This document shows positions 31,279 through 42,433 of a stretch of 64,000 bases of DNA, piece after piece. A model generated the notes under the pieces. That model searched no databases, was not told the DNA's origin, and worked only from the letters and a program-made list of their open reading frames with translations. Positions within the stretch are counted from its first letter, which is position 1. The number at the start of each line of letters is the position of its first letter. The stretch comes from Leptospira andrefontaineae (GTDB lineage Bacteria > Spirochaetota > Leptospiria > Leptospirales > Leptospiraceae): assembly GCF_004770105.1 (NCBI RefSeq), contig NZ_RQEY01000016.1:124001-188000 (forward strand). The letters are read 5' to 3'. A program made the position numbers and the translations under genes.

Positions 31279-31506
31279 ATGAATTCTTCCGACTTTAGTC
31301 AAATAGACCTGAACGCCCTGATGCGACCTAGAAAGGTTTGCGTATGCAACCAAGTATCCGAAGAGGATATTACGAATTCTATCCGCAGAGGGAATGATAC
31401 TTTGGGTAAATTGATGAGAGATACGAGTTGTTGTACCGGATGTGGTACCTGCAGAGGAAGAGTTCTCAAATTGCTTTCCGAAACGCTCGCTTCCAAGCCT
31501 CAATGA
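31279..31506 (+). CDS. BFD-like [2Fe-2S] protein
   Basis: A 75-residue protein with the bacterioferritin-associated-ferredoxin fold: CVCNQVSEEDITNSI (the C-x-C pair) and CCTGCGTCRGRVLKLL (the C-x2-C pair). The four Cys should bind one [2Fe-2S] cluster. It lacks adjacent bacterioferritin and may donate electrons to a reductase; the next gene, an NADPH-type RibD-C reductase domain, overlaps it by four bases (ATGA), which suggests co-translation. Start ATG 31279 follows an AAGG motif. Confidence 0.85.
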   Translation: MNSSDFSQIDLNALMRPRKVCVCNQVSEEDITNSIRRGNDTLGKLMRDTSCCTGCGTCRGRVLKLLSETLASKPQ

Positions 31507-32171
31507 ACCGTCCCTTTTTAGCCGTGAATATGGCAATGACCTTGGATGGAAAGGTATGTCGTCCCGATGGAAAATGGTACGGTCTATCTTCCAGAAACGA
31601 TAAAAGAAGAATGGACCAGATCCGCTCCGAGGCAGACGCTCTCGTCCTTGGAAAAAACAGTCTTCTAAACGACGATCCGGTTACTCATCTCAGATATGTA
31701 GACTCAGAAAAGGAACCTCGCGCCATTCTTCTTGTGAGAACAGGCACACTTCCTTCCGATAGGAAAGTATTCCATTTTTCTAAAGTAAAACCGCTTTTAT
31801 TCTGTACTTCTAAAAACGAATCTCAGGTCAGATCTGAATTATCAGACTTTGCAGAGATTATTCCTTTATCGGGAGAAGATCTGGATCCGGAGATCATTCT
31901 GAAAGAATTGGAAAAAAGAGGGCATTCCAAAATACTTTTAGAAGGTGGACCAAGACTAAATGATTCATTTTTCAGAAAGGGGCTCGTGGATAGGCTTTAT
32001 CTTACAATTGTTCCATTCTTCATAGGGCAAGTCGGCTTACCTTCAATTACCGGAGGAGAATCCGCATATTTCAACTTTGATAAAACGAATTGGAAACTTG
32101 TATCTTCCGAACAGATAGAGCAGGAAGTATTTTTGATTTACGATAAACAAAACATCTCTGAAGTCCAATGA
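31503..32171 (+). CDS. RibD C-terminal (dihydrofolate-reductase-like) domain protein
   Basis: About 222 residues from the ATG at 31503, which overlaps the stop of the BFD gene; the frame open from 31428 is not the real start. Motifs: the opening AVNMAMTLDGKVC, then SEADALVLGKNSLLNDDP (substrate and NADPH-pocket residues), and EGGPRLNDSFFRKGLVD(RLYLTI) near the end. RibD-C domains reduce the pyrimidine ribosyl intermediate in riboflavin synthesis, but no deaminase domain is present here, so this is a stand-alone reductase that may have another substrate. It is coupled by ATGA overlap to the GT51 gene. Confidence 0.8.
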   Translation: MNRPFLAVNMAMTLDGKVCRPDGKWYGLSSRNDKRRMDQIRSEADALVLGKNSLLNDDPVTHLRYVDSEKEPRAILLVRTGTLPSDRKVFHFSKVKPLLFCTSKNESQVRSELSDFAEIIPLSGEDLDPEIILKELEKRGHSKILLEGGPRLNDSFFRKGLVDRLYLTIVPFFIGQVGLPSITGGESAYFNFDKTNWKLVSSEQIEQEVFLIYDKQNISEVQ

Positions 32172-32812
32172 GTGAAGGAAATCATTTTTTACATAGATGG
32201 TTCTTCTTTGGGATCAGAAGTATTCTGGTATTAATATTCCTTCTTCTTATCTATTACCAAACTTTTCCTGAAAAAAGGATCTTATTCAGAGAGAACAAAC
32301 TAATTTATCTGCCTGAAAATTTAGAATCGGTCCAGCTTGAAAACGATTGGATACGATTAGAGGAATTACCCCCAGGAAGTTTGGAATACTTGGTAGAGGT
32401 AGAAGATTATAGATTCTACAGACATAGAGGATACTCTTTAGCTGATATACAATCCTCTATCATACAGGCGGTTTTTTTGTTCAGAAGGTTAAGAGGTGCG
32501 AGCACTTTGGACCAACAACTCGCTAGGACATTATTCTTATCCAGAGATAAAACATTAACACGCAAACTAAGAGAGATCCGAATTGCACAAGCTCTTGATG
32601 AAGAATTAGGTAAGAAGGGAGTTTTAGAATATTATCTGAATTTGGTATATTGGGGTAGAGGGTTAAACGGGATCTATAGATCTTCAAAATATTATTTTAA
32701 TAAACATCCAGGAAAACTTCTCCCCAGGGAATTCAAAGCATTGGTCCAAATATTAAAAAAACCGGATGCATATTCGAGGGAAGAAGTCAGAGCACTTTCT
32801 TTGGAATATTGA
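32168..32812 (+). CDS. mtgA: Monofunctional GT51 peptidoglycan glycosyltransferase-like
   Basis: Polymerises lipid II glycan strands. 214 residues with an N-terminal membrane helix (LVLIFLLLIYYQTF) and a GT51 domain. Motifs: the catalytic Glu79 in VEDYRFYRHRGY, ASTLDQQLARTLFL (G-x-S-T-I-T-Q-Q-L), KLREIRIAQALDEELGKKGVLEYYLN with the second catalytic Glu near residue 136, and GLNGIYRSSKYYFNK. It is a little shorter than E. coli MtgA (about 240). Start ATG 32168 overlaps the previous stop by four bases. Whether the redox partner genes upstream have any functional link with cell-wall synthesis is unclear. Confidence 0.82.
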   Translation: MSEGNHFLHRWFFFGIRSILVLIFLLLIYYQTFPEKRILFRENKLIYLPENLESVQLENDWIRLEELPPGSLEYLVEVEDYRFYRHRGYSLADIQSSIIQAVFLFRRLRGASTLDQQLARTLFLSRDKTLTRKLREIRIAQALDEELGKKGVLEYYLNLVYWGRGLNGIYRSSKYYFNKHPGKLLPREFKALVQILKKPDAYSREEVRALSLEY

Positions 32813-32939
32813 AACTTCCTATCCGAGTGCAGGCCCGGAGAAAATCGGAAAATTCTGCGCTTCTTCACTTGAAAAACTTCTTCTTTTTCTTTGAAAAAAA
32901 GTAGACTTCCGAAGTCAGCCGGGAATACTGGCTATAGAT

Positions 32940-33059
<120 letters not shown>

Positions 33060-33074
33060 CTACCGCAATTATAT

Positions 33075-33103
33075 AAGGCCGGATTCAACTCCGGCCTTTT
33101 TTA
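33075..33103 (+). terminator. Terminator of the 5S rRNA gene
   Basis: AAGGCCGGA (33075-33083) and TCCGGCCTT (33090-33098) pair with a 6-nt loop, and a T-run (33097-33102) follows. It closes the 5S transcript. Confidence 0.9.
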
Positions 33104-33121
33104 TTTCTTCTTACATTTCTA

Positions 33122-33366
33122 CTAAAACATAACTCCAATTCTGACCCTGGCCTTATAATAAATTTCGGATTTGAAACTGGGATGTATATATCCTGCTAAT
33201 TCCGTATCGAAGTAAATTCTGAACGACCAGTATAAAGTTTGGAACACGGCCGATCTGCTCAAAGACTATTACAAATAGTGAATATGATCTCTGTTATCTC
33301 GATCATGGAATATCGAGTGTTCGAAAAAAGATATTTCCAAATGAAATTTTTTTCCAAAATTTGCAT
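33122..33366 (-). pseudogene. Remnant of an outer-membrane beta-barrel protein gene, 3' end
   Basis: On the minus strand the frame ending at TAG (33122-33124) reads 47 residues that look like the last strands of a beta-barrel: LYWSFRIYFDTELAGY, then SEIYYKARVRIGVMF* with a terminal Phe. The same frame continues upstream (positions 33272-33366: FHLEISFFEHSIFHDRDNRD) but is broken by adjacent TAA and TAG codons at 33266-33271. No start codon or full gene is present, so it is a decayed 3' fragment. It was probably truncated when neighbouring DNA was rearranged. Confidence 0.55.
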
Positions 33367-33384
33367 CTTATTTATTTTGTGAGC

Positions 33385-33413
33385 TTGACGATTCAAAGAC
33401 TCGATAGTAGAAT
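33385..33413 (+). promoter_or_regulatory. Near-consensus sigma70 promoter
   Basis: TTGACG (33385-33390), a 17-bp spacer, then TAGAAT (33408-33413). Both hexamers differ from consensus by one base, the best-looking promoter in the window. Start of transcription is predicted near 33420, driving the small RNA candidate that ends at 33565. Confidence 0.7.
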
Positions 33414-33419
33414 GCGGAC

Positions 33420-33565
33420 CGCTCTGAAGGTATGGACCCGGGGAGTTAATGTTAGATTAGATGGGCATTTTGTATCCTATATTCGGGTTCCAGTTGATGT
33501 ACTATGGCGGTTGATTCCTGACTGTGTTTGGTCGGGAGGAATTCCCCTCCCGACCCACCTTTTTA
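33420..33565 (+). ncRNA. Orphan structured small RNA candidate
   Basis: A transcription unit of about 145 nt defined by the strong promoter before it and an excellent intrinsic terminator: GGTCGGGAGG (33530-33539) pairs with CCTCCCGACC (33546-33555), a 10-bp stem with a 6-nt loop, then T-rich sequence. Upstream arms also pair: ACCGC (33418-33422) with GCGGT (33507-33511), enclosing GGACCCG (33434-33440) with CGGGTTCC (33484-33491, one bulged base). An open frame runs through the terminator stem, which argues against coding. I do not recognise an RNA family; a 6S-like RNA is the closest general shape, weakly. Confidence 0.55.
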
Positions 33566-33671
33566 AAACAATTCTAATATAGAAATATTTTTCAGTTGGG
33601 AATATTTCAGGATCGCAAATTCTTTTTCGGTATAGATCCTTGTCGAACCATTCGATTTAGGAGCCGATAGA

Positions 33672-34262
33672 ATGTATCGTAAGCCGATATATCTTTTAAA
33701 ATTCATAACTAGTATTCTCTTTGCAGGTCTGCTTATTTTAAGCGGGACTTCTCTTTCTGCGGAATCCCAATGCCAAGGTTTGTCCAAAGGTCAATGTGAG
33801 TCCGATTCAGATTGTACTTGGGTTTCAGGCTATAGCAAACAAGACGGAACTAATGTTGATGCTTATTGCAGGGCTAAACCTGGAAAGGCTTCCGATTCTG
33901 GAGATTCAGTAAAAAAGTCTAAGGCTAAGAAGTCCAAAGATAAGGACGAAGACGACGATCAAGACGAGCCTAAGAAAAAGAAAAAGGCTAAGAAAGACAA
34001 GGATGAGGATGACGCTAAGGAATCCAAGAAATCCAAAAAAGATAAAGATGACGACGACTCTGATTCGAAAAAGTCCAAAAAATCCAAGAAGGATAAGGAC
34101 GATGACGATGATGGAGATTCTAAAAAATCTAAAAAGTCAAAGAAGTCTAAAGAAGATAAAGACGACGATGATTCCAAGAAATCTAAAAAGTCTAAAAAAG
34201 ACAAAGATGATGATGACTCCAAGAAGTCTAAAAAATCTAAAAAGAAAAAGAAAGACGATTAA
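33672..34262 (+). CDS. Secreted Lys/Asp-block repeat protein
   Basis: A 196-residue protein with a signal peptide (ITSILFAGLLILSGTSLSAE), a short Cys-rich domain with four Cys (QCQGLSKGQCESDSDCTW, then YCRAKPG), and from about residue 75 to the end a low-complexity tail of alternating basic KKSKKSKK and acidic DKDDDD blocks, repeated about eight times with small variations. This gives a long, flexible polyampholyte that should be highly soluble and might bind divalent cations, polyanions or host matrix. ATG 33672 has AGGAG upstream. The DNA is a matching imperfect tandem repeat, so length may vary between strains. Confidence 0.8.
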   Translation: MYRKPIYLLKFITSILFAGLLILSGTSLSAESQCQGLSKGQCESDSDCTWVSGYSKQDGTNVDAYCRAKPGKASDSGDSVKKSKAKKSKDKDEDDDQDEPKKKKKAKKDKDEDDAKESKKSKKDKDDDDSDSKKSKKSKKDKDDDDDGDSKKSKKSKKSKEDKDDDDSKKSKKSKKDKDDDDSKKSKKSKKKKKDD

Positions 34263-34287
34263 TTCTTAATCTTTCATCTTCTTAAAC

Positions 34288-34320
34288 AAAAAGACCGGGA
34301 GCAAAACCCCGGTCTTTTTT
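34288..34320. terminator. Bidirectional terminator
   Basis: AAAGACCGGG (34290-34299) and CCCGGTCTTT (34307-34316) flank a short loop, with T residues after it on the plus strand and A residues before it. It separates the convergent repeat-protein and gcvP genes and can serve both. Confidence 0.85.
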
Positions 34321-34345
34321 ATTGTCTTCCGATATTTAGGAAAAA

Positions 34346-37234
<2,889 letters not shown>

Positions 37235-37243
37235 TCTATTTTC

Positions 37244-37636
37244 CTAATCCAGTTTGCTTACTAATTCTCTATAAGATTCGGGATCTAATAATTTCTCCAA
37301 CTCGGAAGAATTGATCCCTTTGACTCGGATCATCCAAGATCCGAAAGCATCTGAATTCACTGCAGCCGGGTTTTTGGAAAGGTTTCCATTAACTTCGACT
37401 ACTTCTCCGCTGATAGGAGCGTACAAATCTTCTGCTGCCTTTACGGATTCTATCGTTCCGAATGAATCCGATTGTTTGATGGATTTCCCTACTTTCGGAA
37501 GGTCCACAAAAACGATATCTCCGAGTGCCGCTTGAGCATAGTCTGAGATCCCGATCAATGCGGTATCTCCTTCTACTTTTACCCATTCATGTTTTTCTGT
37601 GAACTTATAGCCCGGAGGTGCGTTAGTTACTGCCAT
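37244..37636 (-). CDS. gcvH: Glycine cleavage H protein
   Basis: Lipoyl carrier shuttling the aminomethyl group between GcvP and GcvT. 130 residues with the lipoylated Lys in the motif [20 protein letters not shown] and the typical start [15 protein letters not shown]. Located 15 bp after gcvT and 9 bp before gcvP on the minus strand, clearly one operon. Confidence 0.97.
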   Translation of the reverse strand: MAVTNAPPGYKFTEKHEWVKVEGDTALIGISDYAQAALGDIVFVDLPKVGKSIKQSDSFGTIESVKAAEDLYAPISGEVVEVNGNLSKNPAAVNSDAFGSWMIRVKGINSSELEKLLDPESYRELVSKLD

Positions 37637-37651
37637 TTGAGAATCCTTAGT

Positions 37652-38764
37652 TTAATTTTTCCGAATGCTTCCCGGAATGAAAGATTGGGTGAATATAATT
37701 GCGGACTTTGCCTGTCCTCTGATCTCTATTTGGATCGATTCTCCATGGTGGATCTTTTCAGAGTCCACTAGGGCCAGTCCTATTCCTTTTTTTAAGGAAG
37801 GGGAGAAGGTACCGGATGTTGTGATCCCTATATTTTTGCCGTTAGAATCTAATACCGGCATATTCTCCCTTGGGACTCCAGCTTCTTGCAGTTCGAAGGC
37901 TACGATCTTTCTTTTAGGACCTTCTTTTTTTTCTGAGATGATCTCTTGGTATTTTGGATACTGAGTTTGTTTTTCTTTTACGATCCATCCTATCCCGGAT
38001 TGGTTTGGACTTCTATTCTCGTCTAACTCATGACCATAAAGAGGATATTTTGCTTCGATACGTAAAGTGTCTCTTGCACCCAAGCCTACGGGAAGAAGTC
38101 CTTGGTTTTTTCCGAACTCTAATAGTTCTTTCCAGATCTTAACACCTGTAGAATTCGAACTGTAGATCTCGAATCCGTCTTCTCCAGTATAACCTGTCCT
38201 AGAGAGAATGATCTCTTCGCCGGCAAAAGGGAATAACACGAATTTATAATATCCGATATGACTTAGATCCGATTTGAAATAAGAAGAAAGAATGGAATCT
38301 GCTTTTGGGCCTTGGATCGCGATCTGGTGCCAAGAAACACTTTGGTTTTCTAATTTCGCAGAACTTGGCACATACTTCTTCAGATACTCGTAAACGGAAT
38401 CCACATTGGATGCGTTTGCGCAGATCATATATTTTTGATCGTTGAACTTGTAGAGAGTGATATCGTCTACCAGTCCGCCATTCTCATTGATGATTGCATT
38501 GTACTGCACTTGCCCATTTGCTAAGGAAGAAACTGAATTGCAGGTAACTGATTCTAAAAAGCCGAGGATGATATCGGCCTGACCTTCGATAAAAATTTCT
38601 CCCATATGAGAAACATCGAATAGACCGGCAGCTTGTCTGGTCGCAGTATGCTCGGCAATGATTCCTGAATATTGAACAGGCATGTCCCAACCGCCGAAAG
38701 GGATCATCTTTGCACCTAAAAGTTTATGCTCCTCATACAGAGGTGTGGTTTTCCATTGGGACAT
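37652..38764 (-). CDS. gcvT: Aminomethyltransferase, T protein
   Basis: Transfers the methylene group from lipoyl-GcvH to tetrahydrofolate and releases ammonia. 370 residues. Motifs: [16 protein letters not shown] at the start, [23 protein letters not shown] with the catalytic Asp, and [13 protein letters not shown] in the second half. First gene of gcvT-gcvH-gcvP. I looked for a glycine riboswitch upstream and saw none, so regulation is by another route. Confidence 0.97.
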   Translation of the reverse strand: MSQWKTTPLYEEHKLLGAKMIPFGGWDMPVQYSGIIAEHTATRQAAGLFDVSHMGEIFIEGQADIILGFLESVTCNSVSSLANGQVQYNAIINENGGLVDDITLYKFNDQKYMICANASNVDSVYEYLKKYVPSSAKLENQSVSWHQIAIQGPKADSILSSYFKSDLSHIGYYKFVLFPFAGEEIILSRTGYTGEDGFEIYSSNSTGVKIWKELLEFGKNQGLLPVGLGARDTLRIEAKYPLYGHELDENRSPNQSGIGWIVKEKQTQYPKYQEIISEKKEGPKRKIVAFELQEAGVPRENMPVLDSNGKNIGITTSGTFSPSLKKGIGLALVDSEKIHHGESIQIEIRGQAKSAIIFTQSFIPGSIRKN

Positions 38765-38877
38765 AAGCGTTTGGGGCCATCATTTCATCGCAGTTCCTAG
38801 GGAAAAACAATTTTAGGCCCCCTTAAAAAAGATTTAAAGGGCTTTCTTTGGAATGGTTCTAGGAGAAGGTCCCGGAC

Positions 38878-38897
38878 TTTGTAGGAACTCCAACAAA
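38878..38897. repeat. Inverted repeat with GGAACTCC core (copy 1)
   Basis: TTTGTAGGA-AC-TCCAACAAA, arms of nine bases with one mismatch around the core GGAACTCC. It lies between gcvT and the DUF4442 gene. A second copy with the same core lies at 55064-55087. I have seen similar motifs in other Leptospira intergenic DNA from memory only. Confidence 0.5.
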
Positions 38898-38935
38898 TCT
38901 CACACTGACGAAATTTGGGCGGCAGACTTTATATC

Positions 38936-39403
38936 TTACTCTTTCAATTTTTTTCTGACATAGATGACTTTATCTACTTCCGCCACTAACTTGCCAGTTT
39001 TTACATCAACGATCTGAGCAGTGAAGGTAATATCCATTTTTCTTTTACGATCCGTTTCTTCTTTGATCTCTTGGATTTTTTCCTTAGGGATATAAAATTC
39101 TGCTCTTACAGTACCTTCTCCCGGTTTTATGAATCTTATAGTTGCGGCCTTGTCCCAGACCAAATATCCGGATCCTAAATGTTCCATCAGTATCAACATA
39201 TAAAAAGGGTCACACATTGAGTAGAGGGATCCTCCGAATTGTGTTCCCACATAATTTTTATTAAAAGGTGTAAGTTTCATCGTGGTAGAGAATAATGTTC
39301 TCTCTTTGTTCAAGGCCTTCACCTTGATACCCGCACCGAAGTAGGGAGGATAGAAATTGAAAAAATGAAATTTAAGTCTTTGTAAAAAGCCCGGTTGGGA
39401 CAT
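38936..39403 (-). CDS. DUF4442 (hotdog-fold thioesterase-like) protein
   Basis: About 155 residues from the ATG at 39403 ([12 protein letters not shown]), which has AGGA nine bases before it; the frame open to 39457 is probably not used. The chain has hotdog-fold traits: [31 protein letters not shown] with Tyr/Gly before the central helix, then [18 protein letters not shown] and a last strand [18 protein letters not shown]4442 members are putative acyl-CoA or fatty-acid thioesterases. Same strand as gcv but separated by 170 bp and a repeat, so probably a separate unit. Confidence 0.75.
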   Translation of the reverse strand: MSQPGFLQRLKFHFFNFYPPYFGAGIKVKALNKERTLFSTTMKLTPFNKNYVGTQFGGSLYSMCDPFYMLILMEHLGSGYLVWDKAATIRFIKPGEGTVRAEFYIPKEKIQEIKEETDRKRKMDITFTAQIVDVKTGKLVAEVDKVIYVRKKLKE

Positions 39404-39598
39404 AGGAGATTCCTGATCTTTATTTCTTATTTTATCCCAAACTAATAAGAGTCTCAAAAATCCGAGCTATTTTTGGAGAATATAATTGGTTTGTAAGACG
39501 GATTGATATCATAACTGTTATCCGAAAATTCTTGCTAAGAACTTACCATTCTGATAGCAAGTAGAGGCTAAAAAAACCAAAGAATTCCCGGAGGGGGA

Positions 39599-41623
39599 AT
39601 GAAACCGAATCAAATAGTGAAGAAAATACAATCGTACCTAATTTCGATCCTTCTAATCTTTTCTGCAGTTGCTTGCGGAACCGTCGCCGAATATAAGATC
39701 GCGTATAAAAAACCGGAAGTTGCTTCCAAAACCAGAGGACTGGTTGCTGGAATTTCTAAGGTGGATTTAACTCCTCCTCCCGGTTTACCTCTAGCTGGTT
39801 ATTCCAAAATGGCTGAGACCGAAAAAGGTTTCCGCACTCGTCTTTATGCTAGAATTTTCTATATTCGAAAAGATGCAAACGAACCTGTCGTTTTGATCCA
39901 AAGTGATCTTTTATCCGGATCTCTTTTGATCCATCACTTGCTCGCAGAACGTTTAGCTTCTAAGACAGATATTTCTTTTGGTGGGATAGTCTTTGCAGGA
40001 ACTCATACACATTCTGCTCCTGCTAACTTCTACGATAATAATTTTTACAACGAGTTTGCTTCTAACAAACCTGGTTTCGATAAAGGTTGGACTGATTTCG
40101 TATTGGATCGTTTGACCAATGGAGTTGAAGAGGCTTACAAATCAGCAAAACCTGCCAAGATCGCTTCCGGAAAAACTGCAATCTGGGGATTGACCAGAAA
40201 CAGATCTTTGGACGCATACCGTGCTAATAAAAATTCTGGGTTCGAAGATTTAAAACCTGAGATCCAATACCAAGCGATCAATCCTGATCTAGTGATGATC
40301 CGGATCGATGCTCAAGACAAAGATGGAAGATACAAACCTCTCGGTGCATTCTCAACATTCTCAGTTCACGGAACCACCGTGCCTGACTCTAATGATGTTG
40401 CAAACGCAGATGTGTTTGCTTATCCAACTCGAATTTTAGAGAAGAAGATCCGTAAAGATTTTAAACCAAGCTGGGATCCAATCCACGCACTGAACAATTC
40501 CACTCACGGAGATAACTCTCCTGATTATCGGGAAGATATGCAAGGTTTCATAGAATCCAGAAGAATTGGAGAAGCCATAGGAGAAGAAGCAGCTAAACTT
40601 TTTGATTCACTACAAAACTCTTTAAGCACTGAAGCTAATCTTTCTTTTAATACAAGAGAAGTAGATCTGTATGAAAACCAAAAGATAGGTGATGCAGAAG
40701 TTTGTGACCGTCCTTATGTAGGAACTGCGTTAACAGGTGGAGCAGAAGATGGACTCACTCCGGTCCTAAACTGGCTTCCATTCTTTGCGGAAGGTTGGCC
40801 TCGTTGGTTTTTGACAGGTGGTTGCCAAGGTCATAAAAGAATCGTAGGTTTCAAATATCTGCAGCCTATCGTTCTTCCAAAGTCAAAGTTCCCACATAAA
40901 CTTCTTTTGCAATCTGTGAAAATTGCAGACACACTTCTTCTTCCTGTTCCTTTCGAAGTTACTAAAGAGTCCGGAAAAAGATTTGTGGACGAGGCGTTGA
41001 AGTCAAGTTCTCAGCCGATCAAAAACGCATCTGTGATCAGTTGCGCAAACGGATACTTCGGTTATGTAACTACTCCGGAAGAATATACTCGCCAACATTA
41101 TGAAGGTGGCCATACTCTTTATGGACCAGGCACTCAACCATTCTTACAGGCTCATCTTGCTGATCTGACTAAAAATCTTCCGGCTGCCGGAGGAAAAGAA
41201 GCATTCCCAGCTTCTTGGAATTACGAATTGGATCGTTCCGATCGTTTTCCTGAAACTGAAAAATCGGAAGGTGTAAGAGAATTAGTAGATTCTCCTGAGC
41301 TGATCTTAGCAGAAGAAAACTTAGAAAAACATTGGGTTTTCCGTTATAAGGATGTAGGTCCTTCTGAAATTTCCTTACATGAATCTTTGGTTTCGATAGA
41401 ATACAAAGAAGGTAACTTAGATTGGAAAGAGTTAATCCATGAAGGAGAGCCAGTAGACGATAGGGGAGTTGATATAGAAGTTAGAAAAACTTCTAACTCT
41501 GGAAAAGGAATGGCAGTTTACCAAGTTCGTTGGTACAATCCTGAACAAATCGCAAAACGCAAATATAGATTTGTGATCCGTCCTCGTGCCGGCCAAGCCA
41601 AGTTCGTTTCTCCAGAATTCTAA
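39599..41623 (+). CDS. Neutral/alkaline ceramidase, lipoprotein
   Basis: Hydrolyses the amide bond of ceramide to sphingosine and fatty acid in known members. 674 residues, close to the family length. An N-terminal lipoprotein-type leader (LLIFSAVACG) puts it on the outer side of the membrane. Motifs: GISKVDLTPPPGLPLAGYSK, zinc site GTHTHSAPANF, STFSVHGTTVPDSNDV, and THGDNSPD, where the ceramidase nucleophile Ser sits in GDVSPN-type sequence. The C-terminal domain is beta-rich. Leptospira makes no sphingolipids as far as I know, so host ceramide or another N-acyl lipid is the likely substrate. ATG 39599 follows GGAGG. Confidence 0.9.
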   Translation: MKPNQIVKKIQSYLISILLIFSAVACGTVAEYKIAYKKPEVASKTRGLVAGISKVDLTPPPGLPLAGYSKMAETEKGFRTRLYARIFYIRKDANEPVVLIQSDLLSGSLLIHHLLAERLASKTDISFGGIVFAGTHTHSAPANFYDNNFYNEFASNKPGFDKGWTDFVLDRLTNGVEEAYKSAKPAKIASGKTAIWGLTRNRSLDAYRANKNSGFEDLKPEIQYQAINPDLVMIRIDAQDKDGRYKPLGAFSTFSVHGTTVPDSNDVANADVFAYPTRILEKKIRKDFKPSWDPIHALNNSTHGDNSPDYREDMQGFIESRRIGEAIGEEAAKLFDSLQNSLSTEANLSFNTREVDLYENQKIGDAEVCDRPYVGTALTGGAEDGLTPVLNWLPFFAEGWPRWFLTGGCQGHKRIVGFKYLQPIVLPKSKFPHKLLLQSVKIADTLLLPVPFEVTKESGKRFVDEALKSSSQPIKNASVISCANGYFGYVTTPEEYTRQHYEGGHTLYGPGTQPFLQAHLADLTKNLPAAGGKEAFPASWNYELDRSDRFPETEKSEGVRELVDSPELILAEENLEKHWVFRYKDVGPSEISLHESLVSIEYKEGNLDWKELIHEGEPVDDRGVDIEVRKTSNSGKGMAVYQVRWYNPEQIAKRKYRFVIRPRAGQAKFVSPEF

Positions 41624-41865
41624 GTAGAGAAAACCGGAAAGGTCTTCTTTTTAATTGACAGAGAAGTCTTTCCGTTTCACAATTTAAGAGGTTGCCGAAG
41701 TCTTTCGGCTGCTTCTTTTTACAAAAGACGGTTTCGTTTTTTGTCCTACCTTCGCTTCAGTCTTGCATTCACCGGATCGGCCCAAGACAAAAATCCAAAA
41801 TCAAATCCTATAAGTCGCTTTTTGAGAGATCAAGGAGTGTGTTTTTGCGTTTAAGGAGAATTCTT

Positions 41866-42378
41866 TTGAAAAGAAAACATTCAATATTTGTAAATCTATT
41901 CCCCAAGTTTTTAGCACTCTGCTTTTTATTCTTTGGGATCGTTTTACCCTTCCAAGCCCAACCTTTAAGTTATGGACCAAATATTAATTTGGAGCAGGCA
42001 AAAAAAGTAATCGCTGCTGCAGAAGCTGAGGCAAAGAAAAACCAATGGAATATGGCGATAGCGGTAGTCGACACCGGAGGAAATTTGGTATTATTACAAA
42101 GAATGGATAATACTCAGATAGGTTCCATCGAAATCGCTAAAGGAAAAGCTTCCACAGCAAACAATTTCAAAAGGTCGAGCCGCGCTTTGGAAGAAGCGAT
42201 TGAAAAAGGTGGCATCGGCCTGAGACTTTTGGCGGTTCCAGGGGTTTTTCCATTAGAAGGGGGAGAGTTAATCCTTCTGGATGGAAAAATAATAGGAGCA
42301 ATTGGAGTTTCAGGAGCCCAGTCCACTCAGGACGGGCAAGTTGCAAGAGCAGGAATTTCCGCTTTAAGTTCTAAGTGA
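41866..42378 (+). CDS. GlcG/HbpS-like heme-binding domain protein, secreted
   Basis: About 170 residues from the TTG at 41866, which has AAGGAG seven bases before it; the open frame from 41692 has no such site. A signal peptide (FLALCFLFFGIVLPFQAQP) is followed by one GlcG/HbpS domain: NLEQAKKVIAAAEAEAKKNQWNM, AVVDTGGNLVLLQRMD, IEIAKGKASTANNFKRSS and GGELILLDGKIIGAIGVSGAQSTQDGQVARAG. Family members bind heme or hydroxyalkyl compounds; the function is not settled. Exported to the periplasm. Confidence 0.82.
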   Translation: MKRKHSIFVNLFPKFLALCFLFFGIVLPFQAQPLSYGPNINLEQAKKVIAAAEAEAKKNQWNMAIAVVDTGGNLVLLQRMDNTQIGSIEIAKGKASTANNFKRSSRALEEAIEKGGIGLRLLAVPGVFPLEGGELILLDGKIIGAIGVSGAQSTQDGQVARAGISALSSK

Positions 42379-42433
42379 GAAGGTTCTGGGACTTTTTCCT
42401 TTCCTGGAGAATCGATTCTAAAAGGATATCTCT

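Noticed and set aside
33361..33582. 73-codon open frame on the plus strand
   Set aside because: It reads through the sRNA terminator hairpin, starts at TTG without a Shine-Dalgarno and has no family-like composition.
33959..34222. Long minus-strand frame opposite the Lys/Asp repeat gene
   Set aside because: It is the antisense of a low-complexity repeat, giving Ser/Leu/Phe-rich artefact sequence.
38765..38935. Glycine riboswitch upstream of gcvT
   Set aside because: The leader has no GGAGAG/GCCGAAGG-type tandem aptamer pattern; only the inverted repeat is present.
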